This document shows, one piece after another, positions 1 through 5,875 of a DNA stretch of 9,215 bases (its first letter is position 1; each line of letters opens with the position of its first letter). Below the pieces are notes generated by a model. That model did no database searches. It was not told the DNA's origin and was given only the letters and a program-made list of their open reading frames with translations. Position numbers and translations under genes: made by a program. Source of the stretch: Euryarchaeota archaeon UBA53 (GTDB lineage: Archaea; Thermoplasmatota; Poseidoniia; Poseidoniales; Poseidoniaceae); the NCBI GenBank assembly GCA_002507425.1, contig DAZU01000001.1, positions 1 to 9,215 on the forward strand, in the 5' to 3' direction.

Positions 1-1050
1 ATGGCCTACGGAGACATGTACGTTTGTTCCGCCACCGAGTCTAGGAGCGACATCATAAATCGAATAATTCATGTCCTTGTCAATACAGGTTTGCAGACAA
101 AAGGGACCTATTATGCCCGGATCATAGTGTTCTTTTGATGCAGTTATGAACTTCTCACCCAATTCAAAGGCTGTCTCTAATAATGATTCACGAATTGTTG
201 CAGTATTATGTCCAACTACTGTCATTTCTGGTATTTGCTGGTGAGCTGGCATGGTCATCTGTTGTGGGGCAGGTAGCCTAACGTGGCCGTCAAGTGAGGA
301 TTCAAATCTCCAATCTACACCTAGCAACTCAAGTTTGGGCATTTCTTCCTCAAGTGGACTGTAAAAGAAATTCAGGTTGAATACAGGTCCGATAACATAT
401 CTCTCGATTCTCGCTCCATCCAAACTCTCTTGATCGATTGTTCCTTCTTTGAGAAGCGTTTCTGATTTTTCTTTATACTCCTCATATGATGCGCAAGTAA
501 AGAATCCTCTTTCCAGTTTTTTTTGCGCATGATGAAGTTTTACAATTGCTAGGCAGTCTATGTCCTGGGGATCTGCAATTGCTTCAGGATATGGTAATCC
601 CGCTTTGTCTAAAATCCAGTAGTAGTCTTGTTCCTCAGTTCTTTCTTCCATGCGAAGCATATTCCTAGATCCAAACATTGGAACATTGAAATTTTTCTCA
701 ACATCCTCAATTTTTGAGTAAGAAGTGAATGATCTGTTTGGGATAAAAACCACGTTCCTTTTTCTCATTTGGTCTTGCAATTGTGGGTTCATAACATCGT
801 TAAAACTATCCAAGACAATTGCTTTGTCGACCATTCCTCTTCTTACTCTTCCTCCAAAGGTTCTCTGTGTTCTGAAATACTCGGAATATGTTTTTTCTCT
901 GCCTTTTTGGCAATAAGCAACTGTTGGAAACCCTTCCTCGATGGCTCCATCGCATATATCTAGAGCAGAATGGCTAGCCGTCATTCCTACTCTCAATTTC
1001 AATCGATCATAATCATCGATCATTCGGGCAATATCATCTTTCCCTATCAT
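1..1050 (-). CDS. purP: PurP-family FAICAR synthetase (formate-dependent), 3' end cut off by the window
   Basis: PurP enzymes make 5-formamidoimidazole-4-carboxamide ribonucleotide from AICAR, formate and ATP, the penultimate step of archaeal IMP synthesis, in the cytoplasm. I translated 350 codons with no stop; the family is about 360 residues or slightly more, so only a short C-terminal piece is missing. The N-terminal domain (DUF1246 type) shows SHSALDICDGA at 26-36, QKGREK at 48-53 and FIPNRSF at 102-108, followed by PMFGSRN at 124-130. The ATP-grasp half (DUF1297 type) shows IGPFCLQ at 314-320 and YDVAPRLGGGTNV at 332-344. The start is the ATG at 1050, since the ATG at 1058 runs into a stop at once. 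The loop usually rich in glycine (GAKGGKGYF-like) reads HAQKKLERGFF at 174-184, so this may be a PurP paralogue rather than the main enzyme. The family call is secure; the exact substrate is less so. Confidence 0.9.
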   Translation of the reverse strand, partial: MIGKDDIARMIDDYDRLKLRVGMTASHSALDICDGAIEEGFPTVAYCQKGREKTYSEYFRTQRTFGGRVRRGMVDKAIVLDSFNDVMNPQLQDQMRKRNVVFIPNRSFTSYSKIEDVEKNFNVPMFGSRNMLRMEERTEEQDYYWILDKAGLPYPEAIADPQDIDCLAIVKLHHAQKKLERGFFTCASYEEYKEKSETLLKEGTIDQESLDGARIERYVIGPVFNLNFFYSPLEEEMPKLELLGVDWRFESSLDGHVRLPAPQQMTMPAHQQIPEMTVVGHNTATIRESLLETAFELGEKFITASKEHYDPGIIGPFCLQTCIDKDMNYSIYDVAPRLGGGTNVHVSVGH

Positions 1051-1063
1051 GCTATCATCCTAT

Positions 1064-1077
1064 GTAATTAATTAAAA
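1064..1077 (-). promoter_or_regulatory. possible TATA box for purP
   Basis: The minus strand reads TTTTAATTAATTAC here. Its core is centred about 23 bases before the purP ATG, the same spacing as the clearer TATA box in front of the dtxR-like gene. It would give a leaderless or near-leaderless purP transcript independent of the upstream coiled-coil gene, 38 bases away. An SD-like GGATGAT also sits three bases before the ATG, so read-through translation is equally possible. AT-rich chance cannot be excluded. Confidence 0.35.
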
Positions 1078-1088
1078 CAGCACCATCA

Positions 1089-1970
1089 TTAGTCTAAACT
1101 TTGCAATTGCATCAGTTCTTCAGTTGACAATGTGTCTCCGCTGAGTAGTTTACTCATTAAATCCTGAACTTCGACTCTTGCAGACCGTTGACTTTCACCG
1201 CTTGTTGCACCTCGCATTGCTCTTAGCATATCTTGGATAGAATGTAAACACCTCAAAGAGACTATGTAAAAATGATGTGCTTTATCTGCCTCTTTTTTCG
1301 ATTTCCTTAATTCTCTGTGTGCTTCTTCAGCATGTTCTCTTTGCCTATCAACCTCTTTATTCCATTGGAGCATTAGGTCGTGAGCTTCTTGGGCTGCTTT
1401 TGCTGCATTTTGAACTTCAACATGTGCATCCTCTTGCATGACCATTGCCTCTTTTAGCATAGCCCTTGCTTCTTTTAGGTCACCATTGGAATCTTCTGCT
1501 TCCTTCATTTCTCTAATCTTTGAAGAAATATCTTTCATTCTCTTCATAACTTTCTTTTCGTTATTTCCTGTGTGAGCCCCTCTCTCAAACTCTCTCTCGA
1601 GTTTTTGTAAGTCCCTTCTCAAGGAATGAATAGTAACTTTCCTTTCACGGCGGTTCCCTCTGCCTCTTGGGGCCTCCTCTTCTCTTTGTGTTCTTTGGGA
1701 ATCAAGCATTCCTTTTGCTTGTTTTACTTTTTTGTTTGCTTCGGCACGGATAGATTTTTTCTCTCTTACCAATTCATTCATTTGTTCACGTATCTCACGT
1801 TGCTGTCGGACATTTTGGATTAATTCCCTTACTTCGGTATTAAGTTCATTTCGAATGGTTGTGTGTTCCTTGGTTCTAGAATTCCATTCGTCTCTTGTTG
1901 TACGATATTGGGTAGCCTTTTGGTCAACCATTTTTCGTTTTTCATCCAATGTGTCTTTTATATCTTGCAT
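1089..1970 (-). CDS. coiled-coil protein B, COG1340-like, 293 aa
   Basis: This is a highly charged, almost wholly helical protein without signal peptide or membrane segment, so cytoplasmic. Heptad-like helices run from about 1 to 95 and 111 to 250. They are broken by a short Arg/Gly/Pro-rich linker (PRGRGNRRERK, 101-111) and by GAHTGNNEKK (131-140). The end, LLSGDTLSTEELMQLQ (275-290), resembles the C-terminal tail of archaeal COG1340 coiled-coil proteins, as does the EADKAHHFY stretch near 227-235. These proteins have no established biochemical role; the 'phosphoserine phosphatase' label sometimes attached to them is not supported here because no HAD motif is present. It lies 90 bases after the Roadblock gene and 38 bases before purP. 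The start is well supported by AGGTGAG seven bases upstream. It may form hetero-coils with protein A or the nucleotidyltransferase tail (inference). Confidence 0.85.
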   Translation of the reverse strand: MQDIKDTLDEKRKMVDQKATQYRTTRDEWNSRTKEHTTIRNELNTEVRELIQNVRQQREIREQMNELVREKKSIRAEANKKVKQAKGMLDSQRTQREEEAPRGRGNRRERKVTIHSLRRDLQKLEREFERGAHTGNNEKKVMKRMKDISSKIREMKEAEDSNGDLKEARAMLKEAMVMQEDAHVEVQNAAKAAQEAHDLMLQWNKEVDRQREHAEEAHRELRKSKKEADKAHHFYIVSLRCLHSIQDMLRAMRGATSGESQRSARVEVQDLMSKLLSGDTLSTEELMQLQSLD

Positions 1971-1977
1971 TCAACAA

Positions 1978-1984
1978 CTCACCT
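1978..1984 (-). promoter_or_regulatory. ribosome binding site of coiled-coil protein B
   Basis: The minus strand reads AGGTGAG with a seven-base spacer to the ATG at 1970. This matches the SD core AGGAGGTGA complementary to the archaeal 16S 3' end and fixes the start of the 293-residue protein. Confidence 0.75.
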
Positions 1985-2043
1985 GTTCGCCGTGTATTCC
2001 CATACCTTCAGCGAATGCCCGAGTGTCTTGTTACATTTGAAGG

Positions 2044-2056
2044 CTCCCTACGGGAG
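2044..2056 (-). other. small GC-rich hairpin after the Roadblock gene
   Basis: CTCCC and GGGAG form a perfect five-base stem with a three-base loop, beginning four bases after the Roadblock stop and lying in the 90-base gap before coiled-coil B. No T-run follows it on the minus strand, so it is not a standard terminator. It could be an mRNA-processing or attenuating element, or chance. Confidence 0.3.
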
Positions 2057-2060
2057 AAAA

Positions 2061-2381
2061 TCACAAAAACGCGATTATTTCAGTTCCTGCCAAGCGTAAT
2101 TTCTGCCTAGCTTTGCCAAAGTTGCTGTTATTAGGACATTGTATTACAATAAAATGTCCCGATTGTATTCTAAGAATCATGACAGTGTTAATCTCACCGA
2201 CTATTGTTGTTAATTCTGATTCATTCGAATAATCCAAAATTTCACTAACAGCATTTGGAGAGAATTCGTTTGAGGTCCGGTATATGGTGAAACCTTCCTT
2301 ATCACAAAAAGCAGCGGATAATACGCAAACACCATCAACTAGTCGATCAATAAGGTTATTCGCCATGTATATACGAGTCAT
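2061..2381 (-). CDS. Roadblock/LC7-like small protein
   Basis: The 106-residue product (101 if it starts at the ATG at 2366) fits the Roadblock/LC7 fold. It has a first helix (NLIDRLVDG), strand VCVLSAAFCDKEGFTIY at 18-34 with the typical 'D-x-x-G' turn, and a helix at 40-51. Strands ELTTIVGEINTVMILRI (56-72) and HFIVIQC (76-82) follow, then a closing helix with the 'N-x-G-x-x-R' pattern (NFGKARQKLRLAG, 87-99). Such proteins dimerise and in bacteria and archaea often act as partners or GAPs of small Ras-like GTPases (MglB type). No GTPase is encoded in the window, so its partner is unknown. It lies 22 bases downstream of the GNAT gene and is probably co-transcribed with it. Neither possible start has a convincing ribosome site. 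The family call rests on pattern only and is moderately sure. Confidence 0.65.
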   Translation of the reverse strand: MTRIYMANNLIDRLVDGVCVLSAAFCDKEGFTIYRTSNEFSPNAVSEILDYSNESELTTIVGEINTVMILRIQSGHFIVIQCPNNSNFGKARQKLRLAGTEIIAFL

Positions 2382-2396
2382 AGAAAGGTGATGACT
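2376..2396 (-). repeat. inverted repeat over the first start codon of the Roadblock gene
   Basis: On the minus strand AGTCAT, nine bases, then ATGACT form a perfect six-base stem whose second arm contains the ATG at 2381. The loop, CACCTTTCT, includes CACCT, the same sequence as the anti-SD of 16S rRNA. If folded it would hide the first ATG and leave the ATG at 2366 free. The stem is short and AT-rich, so the effect may be small. Confidence 0.35.
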
Positions 2397-2403
2397 ATTT
2401 TCA

Positions 2404-2862
2404 TCAAAGTTGCCCCCTCATTACATATCCCTTACCAGATTGATAGTAACCATCCAAATTTTCAATTATTTCCAAACCTCTTCGCTTATAAAATTCAATC
2501 GCAAACTCGTTATCTGATTTGACCTCAAGTTGTACCTCACTGAGGCCTTCACTTTTTGCGACGTTGATGTATAGATCCCAAGCCATGCTTCCATATCCTC
2601 TACTCTTGAAATCTGAATCTATAACAAATGCTACAACTCTGGTCCTAAAGACTCCAAATTTATTGGCCCAAAGCAACCCTCTAATCATATTGTTTTCGTC
2701 GATAAGCAGTAGGTTACCACCCCACTCTGGAATAGGAAGGCTCCTAACGGATTCGCTTGCATATACTTCTCCAGTTTGATCCAAAAATAATTGCCTAATT
2801 ATTTCAATATCCGCATCCTCCATTGACTTTGGGGACTGACCTAGACACCAGCGTGCAACCAT
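2404..2862 (-). CDS. GNAT-family N-acetyltransferase
   Basis: The 152-residue product is a single GNAT (RimI-like) domain that would transfer acetyl from acetyl-CoA to an amine; the acceptor cannot be read from sequence. Motif A is at VVAFVIDSDFKSRGYGSMAW (76-95). It contains K-x-x-G-x-G at 86-91, the pyrophosphate-binding loop. Motif B is at VQLEVKSDNEFAIEFYKRRGL (110-130), with Asn118 and Tyr125 in the usual positions, the Tyr being the usual general acid. The frame stays open upstream to an ATG at 2946, but that stretch overlaps the 3' end of the preceding gene and encodes no GNAT-like sequence. I prefer the ATG at 2862, preceded by GTGAT, which leaves a 28-base gap to the preceding gene. 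Position between the nucleotidyltransferase and the Roadblock gene suggests shared transcription; a protein of the same cluster could be its substrate, but this is speculative. Confidence 0.88.
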   Translation of the reverse strand: MVARWCLGQSPKSMEDADIEIIRQLFLDQTGEVYASESVRSLPIPEWGGNLLLIDENNMIRGLLWANKFGVFRTRVVAFVIDSDFKSRGYGSMAWDLYINVAKSEGLSEVQLEVKSDNEFAIEFYKRRGLEIIENLDGYYQSGKGYVMRGQL

Positions 2863-2890
2863 GATTATCACAAACTGAATTTTTTGATAG

Positions 2891-4963
2891 TTATTCTTTT
2901 TTCTTAAATGAACCTCTTGAACCGCGATGTGCACCGAGATTCCCAAGCTTCTTCATTCCTGCTTTTTTTGCGCTCACTTTCCTTACTTTTTTAGAGGTAT
3001 CTTCTTTCTCGATAGAAGAAAGAAGACTAGATAAATCGCCTAAAGTTACTGGACCAGAGTTGGGCTTGCTCCTAGTTTGTGTTTTACCACGCCCTTTCTT
3101 TCTACCAAATTCTTGACTGGTTTTTTGTTTTGTTTTCTTTCTCAGCCATGCTTCCAATCTGCCGTTTTCTCTTCTCAATTTATGAAGTTCTGACCGTCTC
3201 TGGCTAACAATTTTTTGTAATTTTTGGACCCTTCTATCAAATGACATCATTTCTTTGTGATTAATACTCTTATCCTTGAGCATAGGTTCTTGTTCAAGTA
3301 ATTTAGATGTTGCCTCATCGTGCTGGGTTTCATAAATTTTCAGTTTACCAATTTCGTCTTTCTGCAATTTTATACTTTCGACAAATCTCTGGTGTAATTC
3401 ACTAGCCTCTCTAGCTTTAGCATGCATAGCTTGTAATTCCATAAACCACGAAAAATGTTCTTTTTCCCTTTCCAAAGAAGGTACACGGTGGATATCTAAT
3501 TCCTCTGTAAGTCTTGTGTAAACTTTAGACAGTTCGTCTTCTATCATGTGGATTGGTAGTATTATATCCGAATTTATTTTATCTCGTTGAGACTTTATGT
3601 CTTCAATGAGTTTGCTTCTTTCCTTTAATCCATTAATGATTGATTTGTGCTCTTTTCGAATATCAGATGTTTCTTCGATAACCCCTCGCATGGCCTTTGC
3701 CATTCTTATGTTTGAGTGTCTTTCATCTTCTAGGGCTCCGACTCTTTTTTCCAAGGAGCTGAGTTCGCCTTTAACCTTTTCAAGCATGTTTTCTACAACA
3801 GAATCGGACTTATCTCTGAGATCATGGAACAAATCGTCGGGCTCTAAATGATCCAGCCTTTGCTCGTCAACTGTTTCACAAATAGCCTTCCATGTCGATC
3901 CATTACAAAACATATCACAGGCTCTTAACAACTCATTCTTGATTCTAAGTTCACCCTCGGCACGAAGTACGCGAGACAAATCTAAGTCCAGATCAAAAGG
4001 ATCTTCGATAGCCATGTGATGTTTTCCTAATCTCAAGTTGTCATCCCTAAGAACTTCAATCGCACTTGGTGGTTCATTTCTCCAACCCTTATCTTTGCGC
4101 TTTAAGTCACTTCCATTTCTAATTGAAACGACTAATTCATCCCAGTCTCTTGTTGCATAATTGTGGAAAAAGGAGCACAACAATTTTGAGATTGTGGCAT
4201 CACTTTTATCATCTAGATTTGCCTTATCAGTTATAGTTAAGTCGTATTCAACCCCGTCGACTTTTGCTATTGTTCGAGAATCGGACTCTTGTAAATTTGG
4301 AATAACATTCTGTTGAATCAAATGATTAATTGCTAATATTGTCCAAGCGTACGATGAAAAGGTTCCAGACCAAGCATCTGATATGTTTCTATGAATTGCC
4401 CAATGTTTTATTGTGATAACCAAATGATGGACTCTTTTGTCCAGCGCACAATACTCCTGTAGTAATTTTGTGTTGTAAATAGCGAGAGAGTTGTTTATAG
4501 AGATATCAACAAAAATATTACTTCTTGGATCCTTGAATTTTACAATGGGTATCTTTGCTTTGGTAATGGTTTCGATGGACTCCATACCTTGGCCACGAAG
4601 CATTGAACTAACCTTCTTAATAGCCTTTTTTTCATTGATATTAGGTATTTGTAAACACAAATCAAGATCGCCTGATTTTAGTGATAAACCACTCGCGGAT
4701 GACCCAAATATAACAAGTGATGAGTCCTTGAACTTTGATGTTAGAGATTTTTCTAGGTGTCTGAATAAACCATCCCTCCTTTTCTTGTCATTAACGCTCA
4801 GTAAGTGGTTAGAAATTGTTCTTTGCAGTGGCTTATCAAATCCTTTCAGTATCTCATTAGATGGTAAAGAAAACTTGGTATCATTTACTAAAAATGAGTG
4901 ATAATGCCCGTATAGGTTAGCATCTTCTTTTGATAAGCCTGTTAATTCACACTCATCAGTCAT
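2891..4963 (-). CDS. Cid1/Trf4-like terminal nucleotidyltransferase fused to coiled-coil and basic tail, 690 aa
   Basis: This is predicted to add nucleotides to RNA 3' ends, like eukaryotic non-canonical poly(A)/poly(U) polymerases. The catalytic pol-beta domain has FGSSASGLSLKSGDLDL (86-102: Gly87-Ser88, Asp99, Asp101) and the third Asp at 153 (FVDISINN). The central domain has Asn164-Thr165, KHWAIHR (186-192) and GTFSSYAW (200-207). From Asp153 to Tyr205 it aligns without gaps to Cid1 Asp160-Tyr212 as I remember that sequence. A PAP/25A-associated region follows: LLCSFFHNYA (261-270), SIRNG (280-284) and IEDPFDLDLDLSR (319-331). Leu327 stands where Cid1 has the UTP-selecting His336, so ATP use is likelier. 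Residues about 385-610 are coiled-coil; 608-690 are Lys/Arg/Gly-rich and probably bind nucleic acid. The start overlaps the preceding stop by ATGA, with GGAGG seven bases upstream. It is not an archaeal CCA enzyme, which has different motifs. Confidence 0.88.
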   Translation of the reverse strand: MTDECELTGLSKEDANLYGHYHSFLVNDTKFSLPSNEILKGFDKPLQRTISNHLLSVNDKKRRDGLFRHLEKSLTSKFKDSSLVIFGSSASGLSLKSGDLDLCLQIPNINEKKAIKKVSSMLRGQGMESIETITKAKIPIVKFKDPRSNIFVDISINNSLAIYNTKLLQEYCALDKRVHHLVITIKHWAIHRNISDAWSGTFSSYAWTILAINHLIQQNVIPNLQESDSRTIAKVDGVEYDLTITDKANLDDKSDATISKLLCSFFHNYATRDWDELVVSIRNGSDLKRKDKGWRNEPPSAIEVLRDDNLRLGKHHMAIEDPFDLDLDLSRVLRAEGELRIKNELLRACDMFCNGSTWKAICETVDEQRLDHLEPDDLFHDLRDKSDSVVENMLEKVKGELSSLEKRVGALEDERHSNIRMAKAMRGVIEETSDIRKEHKSIINGLKERSKLIEDIKSQRDKINSDIILPIHMIEDELSKVYTRLTEELDIHRVPSLEREKEHFSWFMELQAMHAKAREASELHQRFVESIKLQKDEIGKLKIYETQHDEATSKLLEQEPMLKDKSINHKEMMSFDRRVQKLQKIVSQRRSELHKLRRENGRLEAWLRKKTKQKTSQEFGRKKGRGKTQTRSKPNSGPVTLGDLSSLLSSIEKEDTSKKVRKVSAKKAGMKKLGNLGAHRGSRGSFKKKE
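3000..3026. repeat. perfect 10-bp inverted repeat inside the nucleotidyltransferase gene
   Basis: TCTTCTTTCT (3000-3009) and AGAAAGAAGA (3017-3026) are exact reverse complements around a seven-base loop. The repeat lies in codons for the Ser/Leu and Glu/Lys-rich segment near residue 650, between the two basic tail patches. It is low-complexity purine/pyrimidine sequence, so it may simply follow from codon choice; an mRNA hairpin is possible. Confidence 0.4.
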
Positions 4964-5778
4964 TCCTCTTCCTCCAATTGTTTCAGAGATTTCCTAGCCT
5001 TTTTCTCTTCTCTAGCAATTGCCTTTGTGGATTTACCACCGGTTCTGACACGCTCAGAATTTACCAGCAAGTCAACAAAATTTGTCGTTTCAATCCGATC
5101 TTTCCAAAATTCTAAAGCTTGTTGACTTGAGGATAATGCGTTTTCCAGTCTTTTTGTTCTCGATCTTGCACGTTTCCTAGTTTCCTCCCATTCCACAAAT
5201 GACTGATGTAAATCAGCATTTTCAGTTACAAGATCTACCATCGCTGAGTGTGCCTTTTGAGCTGAGTCTAATAATTTCCTAGCATCATTTCTTGTTTTTT
5301 TCATCTCTAAAAACATAGGTTGGGATGTTTCTCTATCCATAACCCATTCTTCGTGCTCTTTGATTAGTGACTTCATTTCGTTTATGAAGCGTTCTTCAGT
5401 TTTATGATTACCTGCACTTGTTTCAAGTTGCTCTTCGATTTTACGTAAATTTTCACTAAGCTTGTCTTGAGCCCATTTTGGGTCGGGATTTTTAAAACCA
5501 CCTTCTTCAATTAGTTTCGCTCTTATCTCATTTGATTTTTCAAACAAAACTCTTGCTTGCTTTTGTGCATCGTTTCTTTCTTTTTTCAAGTTTGCCACTT
5601 TAGTATTAATTGTATTACGTTCTTCCCTGGCATTTTTTGCCTTGGGCTCTGCATCCATTAACTCAATTCTTCTCTGGTCTAAATCCTCCGGGATTAAATC
5701 AGCAAGCCTCTCTCTGCGATGCAATATTGCTTGCGCTAATAATTTCGGAGAAACCGCAAGTAAGTCATTTGCATCCAT
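4960..5778 (-). CDS. coiled-coil protein A, COG1340-like
   Basis: The 272-residue product (278 if the GTG at 5796 is used) is nearly all charged helix, with no signal peptide or membrane segment. Counting from the ATG, a short N-terminal helical head (LLAVSPKLLAQAILHRRERL) precedes long coiled-coil helices from about 35 to 140 and 145 to 230. A Lys/Arg-rich then Glu-rich tail ends in KKARKSLKQLEEEE. NPDPKWA (97-103) marks a break in the first helix. The segment ADLHQSFVE (188-196) nearly repeats in the coiled-coil of the downstream nucleotidyltransferase (SELHQRFVE), pointing to common origin. The stop overlaps the next start as ATGA, so the two proteins are probably made in fixed proportion and may associate. 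The ATG is preferred because a weak TATA-like element would start transcription just before it; AGGTG lies 14-15 bases upstream, which is long for an SD, so the GTG remains possible. Function is not known. Confidence 0.82.
   Translation of the reverse strand: MDANDLLAVSPKLLAQAILHRRERLADLIPEDLDQRRIELMDAEPKAKNAREERNTINTKVANLKKERNDAQKQARVLFEKSNEIRAKLIEEGGFKNPDPKWAQDKLSENLRKIEEQLETSAGNHKTEERFINEMKSLIKEHEEWVMDRETSQPMFLEMKKTRNDARKLLDSAQKAHSAMVDLVTENADLHQSFVEWEETRKRARSRTKRLENALSSSQQALEFWKDRIETTNFVDLLVNSERVRTGGKSTKAIAREEKKARKSLKQLEEEE
4971..4975 (-). promoter_or_regulatory. ribosome binding site of the nucleotidyltransferase
   Basis: GGAGG on the minus strand sits seven bases before the ATG at 4963, inside the last codons of coiled-coil protein A. 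With the ATGA stop/start overlap it indicates both independent initiation and translational coupling. Confidence 0.75.
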
Positions 5779-5807
5779 TGTAATCGCTGCGCCCACCTAA
5801 CTCTCTT

Positions 5808-5816
5808 CAATAAATG
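5808..5816. promoter_or_regulatory. candidate shared TATA-like element between divergent genes
   Basis: CAATAAATG (plus) / CATTTATTG (minus) is the only AT-rich core in the short gap between coiled-coil protein A and the surface protein. About 22-27 bases away it would start transcription near 5785-5790 on the minus strand, just before the ATG at 5778. On the plus strand it would start near 5834-5839, just before the GTG at 5840. It is a weak match to the archaeal box A and the spacing is the main support. Confidence 0.3.
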
Positions 5817-5875
5817 CTGCGACCCGTGCAAATGAGTGGGTGAATGTCAAAAACCCCATTGTTAACAGCCAAATC

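Noticed and set aside
725..963. Short plus-strand reading frames opposite purP
   Set aside because: They lie wholly within the clearly conserved PurP coding sequence and show no domain or ribosome site.
1626..2099. Plus-strand frames rich in Phe, Ser and Cys opposite coiled-coil B
   Set aside because: Their composition is the antisense of Lys/Glu/Arg-rich helical codons; the minus-strand gene with its SD explains the region.
2863..2946. N-terminal extension of the GNAT protein to the ATG at 2946
   Set aside because: It would overlap the polymerase gene by 56 bases, encodes no GNAT-like sequence, and a suitable ATG exists at 2862.
4491..4901. 136-codon plus-strand frame opposite the nucleotidyltransferase
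   Set aside because: It is antisense to the catalytic domain, which carries unmistakable motifs in the minus frame.
2891..4963. Archaeal CCA-adding enzyme
   Set aside because: The protein has the Cid1/Trf4 central and PAP/25A-associated motifs and a coiled-coil tail rather than the motifs of class I CCA enzymes.
1089..5778. SMC/Rad50-type or chromosome-segregation proteins among the coiled-coils
   Set aside because: No Walker A, Walker B or hinge region is present; the helices lack ATPase heads.
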